From: Chlorobiaceae bacterium
GTDB lineage: Bacteria > Bacteroidota > Chlorobiia > Chlorobiales > Chlorobiaceae
NCBI GenBank assembly: GCA_013336025.1
Contig: JAAXUM010000089.1
Coordinates: 1 to 6,957 of the forward strand
Reading direction: 5' to 3'
DNA: 6,957 nt
The notes beneath the pieces are model-generated. The model did not search any database, had not been told where the DNA came from, and saw only the letters and a program-made list of their open reading frames with translations. Position numbers and translations under genes: made by a program. Every line of letters starts with the position of its first letter. The first letter of the stretch is position 1. Shown here in pieces: positions 1 through 6,539 of this stretch.

Positions 1-32
1 GGCCTGGCTGGTCTTTTAATTGCCAGAGAGCG

Positions 33-75
33 CTGTGCCACACAAAAATGCAAAAGACATTTTTGTGTGGCGCAG
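33..75. repeat. 18-bp inverted repeat / strong hairpin upstream of the secretion operon
   Basis: Arms 33-50 and 58-75 are reverse complements over 18 bp with a single G-U pair (36/72), around a 7-nt loop at 51-57. The core arm reads GCCACACAAAAATG. The 3' side continues TTCTCAG, so there is no proper U-tract outside the stem. The A5/T5 blocks lie inside the stem, which would allow a shorter GC stem to act as a terminator on either strand. It is most simply the terminator of a gene to the left, insulating the operon. A dispersed repeat element is the main alternative. The structure is directly visible; its function is inferred. Confidence 0.6.
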
Positions 76-133
76 TTCTCAGTGTTCATGAAAGAAGGGA
101 GAGAGGAGCGTGAGCATCATAAGCAAAATGGAT

Positions 134-162
134 CTGACGCGCTGTCATTTTAAGAATATTAT
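134..162 (+). promoter_or_regulatory. candidate sigma70-like promoter of the T1SS operon
   Basis: A CTGACG hexamer at 134-139 (4 of 6 matches to TTGACA) is followed after 17 nt by TATTAT at 157-162 (5 of 6 matches to TATAAT). It lies about 70 nt before the first gene and after the 33-75 hairpin, where an operon promoter would be expected. The -35 region overlaps a small dyad, TGAC-N5-GTCA (135-147), that could be an operator. The match is by eye only and promoter consensus in the likely host phylum may differ from E. coli. Confidence 0.35.
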
Positions 163-218
163 CAGGAAGCAGCCTGTGAGCGTTAATGAATTTGAGTTGA
201 GTCGATTGTGAAGGGTGT

Positions 219-224
219 AGAGGA
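219..224 (+). promoter_or_regulatory. ribosome binding site choosing ATG 235 for the first ABC gene
   Basis: AGAGGA at 219-224 precedes the ATG at 235 by 10 nt, slightly long but usable. The competing in-frame GTG at 208 has no comparable purine-rich motif at proper distance and would add nine polar residues. The site therefore favours ATG 235. Confidence 0.5.
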
Positions 225-234
225 AAAATCAGCA

Positions 235-1920
235 ATGAGTGATGCGATTGCTTCACTGTATCCCTCATTTACGAATACCTTTTTTTTCAGCCTGGTCGTC
301 AATGTGCTGGTGCTTGCGCCGAGCGCCTATATGATGGAGGTGTATGACCGCGTTGTAAACAGCCGCAGTCATACCACGCTCCTCATGCTCACCATCCTCG
401 TTATCGGGAGCTATCTGCTGCTTGAAGCGCTCGAATGGGTTCGCAGACAGGTAATGCACGAAGCAGGCCTGGGGCTTGACGCAAGGTTGCGGGATCAGGT
501 AATTGGCGCACTGTTTTCAGCACGGTTGCAGAATCTCTCCTCAGGCAGCGCGCAACCTTTACGGGACCTTAAAACCGTTTGCGATTTCCTGGCTTCGTCA
601 GCAATGCTTGCGATCATTGATATGCCGCTTGCTCTGCTTGTTCTTGTTCTGATTTTTATGATGAGCCCCATGCTCGGATGGTTTGCCGTGGCTGGAGCGC
701 TCATGCAGTTTATGATCGGTGTAATCAATGAACGACGTATTCGTGAACCGCTTCTTGCCGCAAATCGAGGGTCGCGAAACACCCAGGCCTATGCTGACAG
801 CGTGCTTCGCAATGCCGAAGTTATTGAGTCAATGGGGATGCTTGATCATATCCACAACCGGTGGATGAGACGTCAGCAGGATTTTCTGGTACAACAGGCA
901 AAAGCCTCCGATCATGCGGGTACCAACGCAGCGCTCTCGAAGCTTGTGCAAAGCCTCCTCGGCTCACTTCTGCTCGGCGTTGGTTGCTGGCTGACCCTCA
1001 AAGGTGAGATTCATGGATCAGGCATGATTGTATCCTCGATTCTCGGAGGCAGGGTTCTTTCGCCACTTGTGCAGATCATCGGCAACTGGCGGCAGGTTGA
1101 AGGTGCGCTTGAAGCCTTCAACCGACTCGATCAGATGCTTAAGCAGTATCCTGTTTCGGAAAAAGGAATGGCGCTGCCGCCGCCAACAGGAGCGCTTGTT
1201 GTCGACAATCTCATTGCCGGGGCGCCAGGCAGCAAGGCGCAGATTCTTAAAGGGGTCAGTTTCAGGCTGGCTCCGGGAGGTACGTTGGCAATTGTCGGGC
1301 CATCGGCATCAGGTAAAACCACCCTTGCACGACTGCTTGTCGGCATCTGGCCGGCAACGCAGGGTAAGGTAAGGCTCGATGGCAACGACATCTACCAGTG
1401 GGACAAAGAGGAACTCGGCCAATATATCGGATATCTGCCTCAGAACGTTGAACTGTTTGAAGGAACCATCGCTGAAAATATAGCCCGCTTCGGCGAACCG
1501 GATGAAGCAAAAATTGAGGCTGCTTGCAGAATGGTTGGGCTTGAAAGGTTCATCGGGCAACTGCCGCAAGGGTACGATACCCGTATCGGCGATGAAGGCT
1601 CTTTTCTTTCAGGTGGAGAGCGGCAGCGAGTAGCGCTGGCCCGATCAGTATACGGTATGCCGAAGTTTATCGTGCTTGATGAACCCAATGCGAGCCTTGA
1701 CGAAGCTGGTGATGCCGCCCTGCTCAAAGCTGTACAGTTGCTGAAAGCCCATGGTACCACCATCATCGTCATAACCCACCGACTGAATATTCTGGGAGCA
1801 ATAGAACAGATGCTGGTGCTTGTTGACGGCCAGGTACAGCGATTCGGCACCTGCCAGGAGGTACTTGCCGCCCTGCAGTCATCTCAGGATGCACGACCTG
1901 CATCGAACGGGAAACCTTAG
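235..1920 (+). CDS. type I secretion system permease/ATPase, PrtD family (first of a tandem pair)
   Basis: This is an inner-membrane ABC exporter half-transporter of 561 aa that would use ATP to drive a protein substrate into the T1SS channel. From ATG 235, hydrophobic segments lie near residues 17-33, 49-69, 123-164 (a pair), 237-257 and 262-285, forming the type 1 exporter membrane domain. The ATPase domain follows: Walker A GPSASGKT (355-362), Q-loop YLPQ (Q403), signature LSGGERQ (458-464), Walker B FIVLDEP (478-484) with catalytic Glu, D-loop NASLD and H-loop His515. All catalytic residues are present. The PrtD-like DEPNASLD stretch and the lack of any N-terminal C39 or C39-like domain separate it from HlyB/LapB-type exporters. 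A GTG at 208 would give 570 aa. The next gene, 6 nt downstream, is a paralogue. The family call is secure; the substrate is unknown. Confidence 0.93.
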   Translation: MSDAIASLYPSFTNTFFFSLVVNVLVLAPSAYMMEVYDRVVNSRSHTTLLMLTILVIGSYLLLEALEWVRRQVMHEAGLGLDARLRDQVIGALFSARLQNLSSGSAQPLRDLKTVCDFLASSAMLAIIDMPLALLVLVLIFMMSPMLGWFAVAGALMQFMIGVINERRIREPLLAANRGSRNTQAYADSVLRNAEVIESMGMLDHIHNRWMRRQQDFLVQQAKASDHAGTNAALSKLVQSLLGSLLLGVGCWLTLKGEIHGSGMIVSSILGGRVLSPLVQIIGNWRQVEGALEAFNRLDQMLKQYPVSEKGMALPPPTGALVVDNLIAGAPGSKAQILKGVSFRLAPGGTLAIVGPSASGKTTLARLLVGIWPATQGKVRLDGNDIYQWDKEELGQYIGYLPQNVELFEGTIAENIARFGEPDEAKIEAACRMVGLERFIGQLPQGYDTRIGDEGSFLSGGERQRVALARSVYGMPKFIVLDEPNASLDEAGDAALLKAVQLLKAHGTTIIVITHRLNILGAIEQMLVLVDGQVQRFGTCQEVLAALQSSQDARPASNGKP

Positions 1921-1926
1921 CGATCA

Positions 1927-3642
1927 ATGAACCCTCAATTTTTTAAGCGTAGCGAACTCTCCCGACAACTCTGGGGATTTCGAAAAGAATTTCTCTGGGT
2001 TGGTCTGTTCAGCATGATCGCCAATGTATTGATGCTTACCCCAACCCTCTATATGCTTCAGCTTTATGGACGTGTCATGAAAAGCGGCAGTGAGATGACC
2101 CTTCTTCTGGTGACCCTCTTTCTGCTGCTGTTTTTTGCCGTGACGGCATGTGCGGAATGGCTTCGCTCGCGTCTTCTGGTGCGAGCAGGTGTCAGGCTGG
2201 ATGAGGCACTCAGCTCGCTGGTGTTCAATGCGAGCTTTGAAAAATGCCTGAGCCGATCCCGTAGCAAAGCAGGCGAGGCATTTCAGGATTTAACCACGCT
2301 TCGTCAGTTCATGACGGCAAACGGCATTATCGCCTTTTTCGATACCCCCTGGACGCCGGTTTACATAGCGGTTATTTTTCTGCTCAGCCCTTTTCTCGGA
2401 TGGATATCTATCCTGTTTGCTCTCATTCAGCTTGCTGTAACCTGGCAGAGCAACAGGATAAGTGTTCGGGAGATCGAGAGTGCTGCTGAGGCTGGTGCCG
2501 ACAGTTTTCGTTACGTGCAAAGCAAGCTGCGCATGATTGAACCGCTCCATGCAATGGGGATGCAGGGTAACCTCCGACGACTTTGGCTCAGACTGCATGA
2601 TGCTTCGCTTCTCAAAAGCGGCATCGCGCTTGACCGGCAGCATCGCCAGCAGGCATTAGCCAAGTTTGTGCGATACAGTATGCAGTCGTTGACACTCGGT
2701 GCAGGAGCCCTTCTTGTTATTGAAGGGAAAATGTCGGCCGGTTCGATGGTAGCTGCTAATGTTTTGATGTCGAGGGCTCTGCAACCGCTTGATCTTTTGG
2801 TCGCAACATGGAAGCCCTTTGTACAGGCTCGAGCTGCATTTTTACGCATTGAGAGACTTCTTGAAAAGTTTTCCGCTTCCGAGGCTCGTTCAGAGCACGA
2901 TCAGGAACCTTTGGGCGAAATCAGGCTTAAAGGGCTTACTGCCAAAGCGGAGGGTCGAACGCAGCCTGTACTTCACGACCTGCATGCTCTTTTTCCAGCC
3001 GGAAAAATCACCGTGATTCTCGGGCCATCAGGCTCAGGAAAATCAACGCTTGCTCGTTGTGTTTTGGGTATCTGGCCAGAAAAAGAGGGAGAGGTGCTGC
3101 TTGACGGTGATCCGATAGAGAGCTGGGAACGGATAGAACTGGGTCCGCATATCGGTTATCTGCCGCAGGATATTGAGTTGTTCGATGGCTCAATCGCTGA
3201 AAATATTGCCCGATTTGCTGAACTGGATTCTCCGAAAATCATTGAGGCTGCAAAACGAACCGGTATTCATGAAATGATTCTTCGTTTTCCTCACGGTTAC
3301 GACACGCGGATCGGTGAAGACGGGGGATTGCTTTCTGCGGGGCAACGACAGCGAGTTGGACTTGCGAGGGCAATGTATGGCAATCCTGCGATTCTCGTGC
3401 TCGATGAACCCAATGCCAATCTTGATGACGCCGGTGAACGGGCGCTCTTGCAGGCACTCAGGGAGTTACGGGCAGCAGGCAAAACGGTGATTCTTATCAC
3501 CCATCGTCCGAGTGTGCTTGCCGCTGCCGACCTGATAGCTCTCATGCAGGCAGGAAAAATCGTGCAATGCGGGCCACGCGATGAGGTTATTGCGTCACTG
3601 CGCAAGGAGAGTACAAGAGCATCTGCTGTACCGGCGGGCTGA
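1927..3642 (+). CDS. type I secretion system permease/ATPase, PrtD family (second of a tandem pair)
   Basis: This is a second ABC exporter half-transporter, 571 aa, collinear with the preceding gene and sharing its order of motifs. Membrane segments lie near residues 24-46, 57-77, 132-173 (a pair), 247-266 and 270-290. The ATPase domain has Walker A GPSGSGKS (366-373), Q-loop Q414, signature LSAGQRQ (469-475), Walker B VLDEP (491-495) with Glu494, D-loop NANLD and H-loop His526, so it should hydrolyse ATP. The Ala in LSAGQ is, from memory, common in PrtD-type proteins. In the first membrane segment the family's usual YDRV is YGRV here. The start ATG 1927 is 6 nt after the previous stop with only a weak GGGA upstream, which suggests translational coupling. 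It probably pairs with the upstream product as a heterodimer, which is inference. Confidence 0.93.
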   Translation: MNPQFFKRSELSRQLWGFRKEFLWVGLFSMIANVLMLTPTLYMLQLYGRVMKSGSEMTLLLVTLFLLLFFAVTACAEWLRSRLLVRAGVRLDEALSSLVFNASFEKCLSRSRSKAGEAFQDLTTLRQFMTANGIIAFFDTPWTPVYIAVIFLLSPFLGWISILFALIQLAVTWQSNRISVREIESAAEAGADSFRYVQSKLRMIEPLHAMGMQGNLRRLWLRLHDASLLKSGIALDRQHRQQALAKFVRYSMQSLTLGAGALLVIEGKMSAGSMVAANVLMSRALQPLDLLVATWKPFVQARAAFLRIERLLEKFSASEARSEHDQEPLGEIRLKGLTAKAEGRTQPVLHDLHALFPAGKITVILGPSGSGKSTLARCVLGIWPEKEGEVLLDGDPIESWERIELGPHIGYLPQDIELFDGSIAENIARFAELDSPKIIEAAKRTGIHEMILRFPHGYDTRIGEDGGLLSAGQRQRVGLARAMYGNPAILVLDEPNANLDDAGERALLQALRELRAAGKTVILITHRPSVLAAADLIALMQAGKIVQCGPRDEVIASLRKESTRASAVPAG

Positions 3643-3664
3643 TGTTTTTTTTTGAAACAGGTAT

Positions 3665-3670
3665 AAGGAG
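3665..3670 (+). promoter_or_regulatory. Shine-Dalgarno AAGGAG choosing ATG 3675 for the adaptor gene
   Basis: AAGGAG at 3665-3670 is the best ribosome binding site in the operon and sits 4 nt before the ATG at 3675. The other in-frame start, ATG 3642, overlaps the previous stop as TGATG and has only the weak GGCGGG upstream. The site favours 3675, although termination-reinitiation at 3642 is not excluded. Confidence 0.6.
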
Positions 3671-3674
3671 TGCC

Positions 3675-4856
3675 ATGCATAGTCGAGAAGAACGGGAAGA
3701 AAAAAGGACAATCGTGACAGAAGAGGTCGGTAAAGGTCGTAACGAAGGCTATCGGGACACCGGGAGCACGGTGCGTCTCGGAATCTGGATACTTCTTGTC
3801 GGCTTTGGCGGATTTCTGTTGTGGGCGGCATTTGCGCCGCTTGACGAAGGAGTGCCATGTCAGGGTATTGTCAGTATTGCCACCAAACGAAAGGTCGTGG
3901 AGCATCTTCGAGGAGGTACCGTTGAAAAAGTACAGGTGGGGGAAGGTCAGATCGTACAGGAGGGAGAGGTGCTGATGACGCTTGACAGCCAGACGGCAAG
4001 GGCTCGTTACGATGAGATTCATCAGCACTATCTCGGAACAAGAGCTACGGCGGACAGGCTGCTTGCGGAGATGAGCGGAGCTGGATCAATTGTTTTTCAC
4101 CATGATCTTCTTGCCGATCCGGATCGAACTCTTGCCGAACAGAATATGCGGACACAGCGGCAGCTTTTTCTCTCCCGCCAGGTTACGCTCAGGATTCTCA
4201 ATGAACAGCTTTCAGGCATTGCCGCACTTGTCGAGGAAGGTTATGCTCCGTTAAGTCAGCAACGTGAGCTGGAGTTGAAAATTGCAGAGCTGAAGAGTAC
4301 AACAGCCTCGCAACTCGCACAGGTGCAGCTTGAAGTAGAGGCTGACGCTGAAAAGACCCGAGCCCTTGCTGAAGAGCTTGCCGATACTGAACTCCGGTCT
4401 CCTGCTTCAGGTCAGGTGGTGGGCCTGCAGGTTCAAACAGTTGGTGCCGTGATTCAGCCCGGTCAGAAGATTATGGATATCGTTCCTCTTAATGAGGAGC
4501 TGCTGATAGACGCCAGGGTTGCACCGCATCTGATCGACAGTATCCGGAAGGGATTGCCGGTTGATGTGAGTTTCTCCTCATTTGCGCATGCACCTCAGCT
4601 TGTTGTGCAAGGTGTTGTTGCGTCGCTTTCAAAAGACATTGTGACAGATCCGCAGACAAACCCGTCAATGCCCGGCTCCTCCTATTACCTTGCCCGGATT
4701 GCGGTGACCCCTGATGGTCTCAACTCACTCGGAAATCGCCAGATGCAACCGGGAATGCCGGTGCAGGTGGTTATTAAAACCGGAGAACGTTCTCTGCTGA
4801 CCTATCTGGTTGATCCGCTGCTCAAGCGGATTGCAGTCTCCATGAAGGAGGAGTGA
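3675..4856 (+). CDS. HlyD/PrtE-family membrane fusion protein (T1SS periplasmic adaptor)
   Basis: This adaptor links the inner-membrane ABC exporter to the outer-membrane channel. From ATG 3675 the protein has 393 aa: a charged cytoplasmic N-terminus (1-33), one membrane anchor (about 34-54), then a periplasmic domain opening with the family pattern GIVSIATKRKVVEHLRGG and a biotinyl/lipoyl-like half (about 74-104). A helical hairpin spans about 105-238, and the second lipoyl half begins at LRSPASGQVVGL. A beta-barrel region follows, ending in the typical type I motif MQPGMPVQVVIKTGERS near 357-373. No signal peptide is present, as expected for this family. At 393 aa it is shorter than the roughly 440-480 aa of PrtE and HlyD, mostly in the hairpin. 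The alternative start at 3642 adds 11 residues encoded across a run of nine T. Its place after two ABC genes and before a TolC gene fits the role. Confidence 0.92.
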   Translation: MHSREEREEKRTIVTEEVGKGRNEGYRDTGSTVRLGIWILLVGFGGFLLWAAFAPLDEGVPCQGIVSIATKRKVVEHLRGGTVEKVQVGEGQIVQEGEVLMTLDSQTARARYDEIHQHYLGTRATADRLLAEMSGAGSIVFHHDLLADPDRTLAEQNMRTQRQLFLSRQVTLRILNEQLSGIAALVEEGYAPLSQQRELELKIAELKSTTASQLAQVQLEVEADAEKTRALAEELADTELRSPASGQVVGLQVQTVGAVIQPGQKIMDIVPLNEELLIDARVAPHLIDSIRKGLPVDVSFSSFAHAPQLVVQGVVASLSKDIVTDPQTNPSMPGSSYYLARIAVTPDGLNSLGNRQMQPGMPVQVVIKTGERSLLTYLVDPLLKRIAVSMKEE

Positions 4857-4866
4857 GGGTATCGTC

Positions 4867-4917
4867 ATGAGTTTCTTTTTTGAAAAGGTTGCTCAAAAAG
4901 CTGTTAACGAAACGTAA
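4867..4917 (+). CDS. possible 16-aa leader mini-ORF before the TolC gene (doubtful)
   Basis: ATG 4867 opens a 16-codon frame, MSFFFEKVAQKAVNET, closed by TAA at 4915-4917. A GAGGG motif lies 8 nt upstream, inside and just past the stop of the adaptor gene. The frame ends 8 nt before TTG 4926 and 14 nt before ATG 4932, so it could couple translation into the TolC gene, which lacks a clear ribosome binding site. There is no known family for it, and a frame of this length arises easily by chance. It is listed because it fills the only sizeable spacer inside the operon. Confidence 0.2.
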   Translation: MSFFFEKVAQKAVNET

Positions 4918-4931
4918 AGTCTGCATTGAAT

Positions 4932-6293
4932 ATGATCAGTTTTTGGTATGTAATGCTTATTGCAGGCAGTCTGATTTCGCTGCCTCTCTATGCTGCGCCA
5001 GTCACGTTATCGGAAGCTTATCTGAAAGCACGGGATCATGACGCGCTGCTTGGGGCCGCAAAGGCTGATAATCTGGTGTATAAAGAGGAGATCGGCAAGG
5101 CGAGGGCCGGTTTACGCCCCAGTGTTCGTCTGAACGCCTCGCGCGGTCGCAACGGCACTCAGCACGGTTACATGGGACTGTATGAATCGCCTGATTTTTA
5201 TAATACGCTTGTCTATGGCGTGACGCTCCGTCAACCTTTGATTAATCTGTCGAATATAGCTGAATACCAGCAGGCGAAAGCTGTAGCTGCAAAAAGTGAT
5301 GCCGAATTGCGGAAAGAAGAGGCTGGTTTGATTGTCAGGCTTACCGAAACCTATTGTAACGCATTGTATGCTGAAGATAATCTTGCATTCAGTCAGGCTC
5401 ATATCAAGGCATCGGAAGAACAGCTTCAGCAGGCTAAACGACGGTTTGAAAAAGGATTCGGAACCATTACCGAAATACATGAGGCACAGGCTGACCTCGA
5501 CATGGCACTTGCCGAAGGGCTTGAAATCGTCAACAGTGTTGAGTTCAGCCGCCGTGAGCTGGAGCATCTTATCGGAGTGTATCCTGACGAACTCTGCAAG
5601 CTGGCTCCTGAAAGACTGGTATTAGCTCGTCCGATACCAGGCAGTGTGGAGTCATGGATTGATCGTGCTCGTGGAGAGAGTCCTCAAAATTCGGCAGCGC
5701 ATCTTGAGATGCAGATTGCTAAAAAGGAGATCGAAAAACAGAAGGCAAGTCGTTATCCAACCATTGATCTGGTTGCAGGGAGAACCTATTCAGAAAGTGA
5801 AAACAATTATTCGATCGGTTCAACCTATGAAACCTATTCAATCAGTCTGCAAATGAGCATGCCGATTTATACCGGTGGCTATACCAGTGCTTCCATTCGG
5901 CAGGCAAAAGCAAAGTGGCTTAAAGCAGGAGAGCAGTATTTCTGGAAGGAAAGGAGCACCGAATCTGAAGTACGCAAGTACTATAATACGGTTATCAGTA
6001 CGATTGCGCAGATTCACGCCTATGAACAGGCGGTCAAATCCCGGGAAATTGCTCTCGAGGGCACAAAAAAAGGGTTTGGAGCTGGTCTGCGAAGTAACGT
6101 AGATGTTCTTGATGCTCTTCAGAATTTACTTGCCGCCAGACGCAATCTTGCGAAGTCGCGGTACCAGTATATTCTTAACTGTCTTTCGCTCAGGCAAACC
6201 GCAGGAGCGTTGTCGCCCGTCGATATAGAGGAGATCAATGGCTGGTTTGCAACGGCAGATAAAACAGGAAGAGATGGCTGCATTTTGCATTGA
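4932..6293 (+). CDS. TolC-family type I secretion outer-membrane channel protein
   Basis: This is the outer-membrane exit duct of the secretion system, 453 aa from ATG 4932, close to the usual family length. Residues 1-21 form a Sec signal peptide (hydrophobic core YVMLIAGSLISLPLYA, likely cut before APVTLSEAY), although its n-region lacks Lys or Arg. Two outer-membrane efflux protein repeats follow, about 24-216 and 238-428. Each carries the matching strand-plus-helix motif: PLINLSNIAEYQQAKA near 102-117 and PIYTGGYTSASIRQAKA near 311-327. GFGTITEIHEAQADL (176-190) and GFGAGLRSNVDVLDALQNL (382-400) are the typical second-helix starts of each repeat. The C-terminus, VDIEEINGWF plus a short polar tail, fits type I secretion TolC proteins. 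An in-frame TTG at 4926 would add two residues. No strong ribosome binding site is visible, so coupling to upstream translation is possible. Confidence 0.92.
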   Translation: MISFWYVMLIAGSLISLPLYAAPVTLSEAYLKARDHDALLGAAKADNLVYKEEIGKARAGLRPSVRLNASRGRNGTQHGYMGLYESPDFYNTLVYGVTLRQPLINLSNIAEYQQAKAVAAKSDAELRKEEAGLIVRLTETYCNALYAEDNLAFSQAHIKASEEQLQQAKRRFEKGFGTITEIHEAQADLDMALAEGLEIVNSVEFSRRELEHLIGVYPDELCKLAPERLVLARPIPGSVESWIDRARGESPQNSAAHLEMQIAKKEIEKQKASRYPTIDLVAGRTYSESENNYSIGSTYETYSISLQMSMPIYTGGYTSASIRQAKAKWLKAGEQYFWKERSTESEVRKYYNTVISTIAQIHAYEQAVKSREIALEGTKKGFGAGLRSNVDVLDALQNLLAARRNLAKSRYQYILNCLSLRQTAGALSPVDIEEINGWFATADKTGRDGCILH

Positions 6294-6328
6294 AACGTAT
6301 AGCCGCTCTCTCTTGTTCTTATTCTTTA

Positions 6329-6402
6329 ATTGACAAAGAGCTTTATGGTTGTTTTAAGGTTTCGAAAAATTGAAAAGTGGATGGTCAGGGCAATTTGTCA
6401 AT
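6329..6402. repeat. 9-bp inverted repeat ATTGACAAA / TTTGTCAAT
   Basis: ATTGACAAA (6329-6337) and TTTGTCAAT (6394-6402) are perfect reverse complements, 56 nt apart. The right arm overlaps two competing pairings: AAATTG/CAATTT (6367-6372 with 6391-6396) and TTGTC/GACAA (6395-6399 with 6407-6411). It could be a pair of protein-binding sites or alternative RNA stems. Either reading is inference. Confidence 0.4.
6330..6358 (+). promoter_or_regulatory. candidate sigma70-like promoter for the DUF4405 gene
   Basis: A perfect TTGACA at 6330-6335 is followed after 17 nt by TTTAAG at 6353-6358 (4 of 6 matches to TATAAT). It would give a leader of about 170 nt before ATG 6540. The -35 hexamer lies inside one arm of the 6329-6402 inverted repeat. 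The match is by eye only. Confidence 0.35.
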
Positions 6403-6422
6403 CGTAGACAAGTGAGACAGTT

Positions 6423-6500
6423 TTCCGCTGATCCGGAGGAAGCGCGGTTCCGATGGTTATTTGATGACAGTATGATGGTATATGGCTGGAGTCAGCGGAA
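6423..6500. repeat. 9-bp inverted repeat TTCCGCTGA / TCAGCGGAA enclosing a small hairpin
   Basis: TTCCGCTGA (6423-6431) and TCAGCGGAA (6492-6500) are perfect reverse complements, 60 nt apart. Inside, 6431-6438 can pair with 6448-6454 as a 7-bp stem with one bulge, although A6431 is shared with the outer arm. The repeat ends 39 nt before ATG 6540, so it would lie in the mRNA leader if the 6330-6358 promoter is real. The pairing is visible; any regulatory role is inferred. Confidence 0.45.
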
Positions 6501-6539
6501 TTTATTTTCAGAATGCAGCAGATTAACTATGGGTGTGAC

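Larger units (their letters stand above)
6294..6539. other. 246-nt intergenic region between the TolC gene and the DUF4405 gene
   Basis: No convincing protein gene lies here and no classical rho-independent terminator follows the TolC stop: the TCTTT/AAAGA pairing at 6323-6339 is too short and AT-rich. The stretch contains a candidate promoter and two long-range inverted repeats, listed separately. A 17-bp dyad, TTGTC-N7-GACAA (6395-6411), could be an operator. It probably separates two transcription units. Confidence 0.6.

Noticed and set aside
88..153. 21-codon frame in the operon leader beginning MKEGREERE
   Set aside because: It has no ribosome binding site, a low-complexity charged composition from purine-rich DNA, and a length within chance.
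208..234. GTG 208 as the start of the first ABC gene
   Set aside because: It has a poor ribosome binding site and adds nine residues that look like leader, whereas ATG 235 follows AGAGGA and gives a protein of usual form.
3297..4028. 243-codon open frame on the minus strand
   Set aside because: It lies antisense to the end of the second ABC gene and the start of the adaptor gene, both with secure family motifs. Its translation is rich in Ser, Arg and Pro with no recognisable domain, as expected for an antisense shadow.
5112..5567. 151-codon open frame on the minus strand
   Set aside because: It is fully antisense to the first repeat of the TolC protein, and its translation shows no domain or plausible start signal.
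6323..6358. Terminator after the TolC gene
   Set aside because: The only nearby stem is 5 bp of A/T-rich pairing without a GC core. TTTT at 6352-6355 is too short and distant from it.
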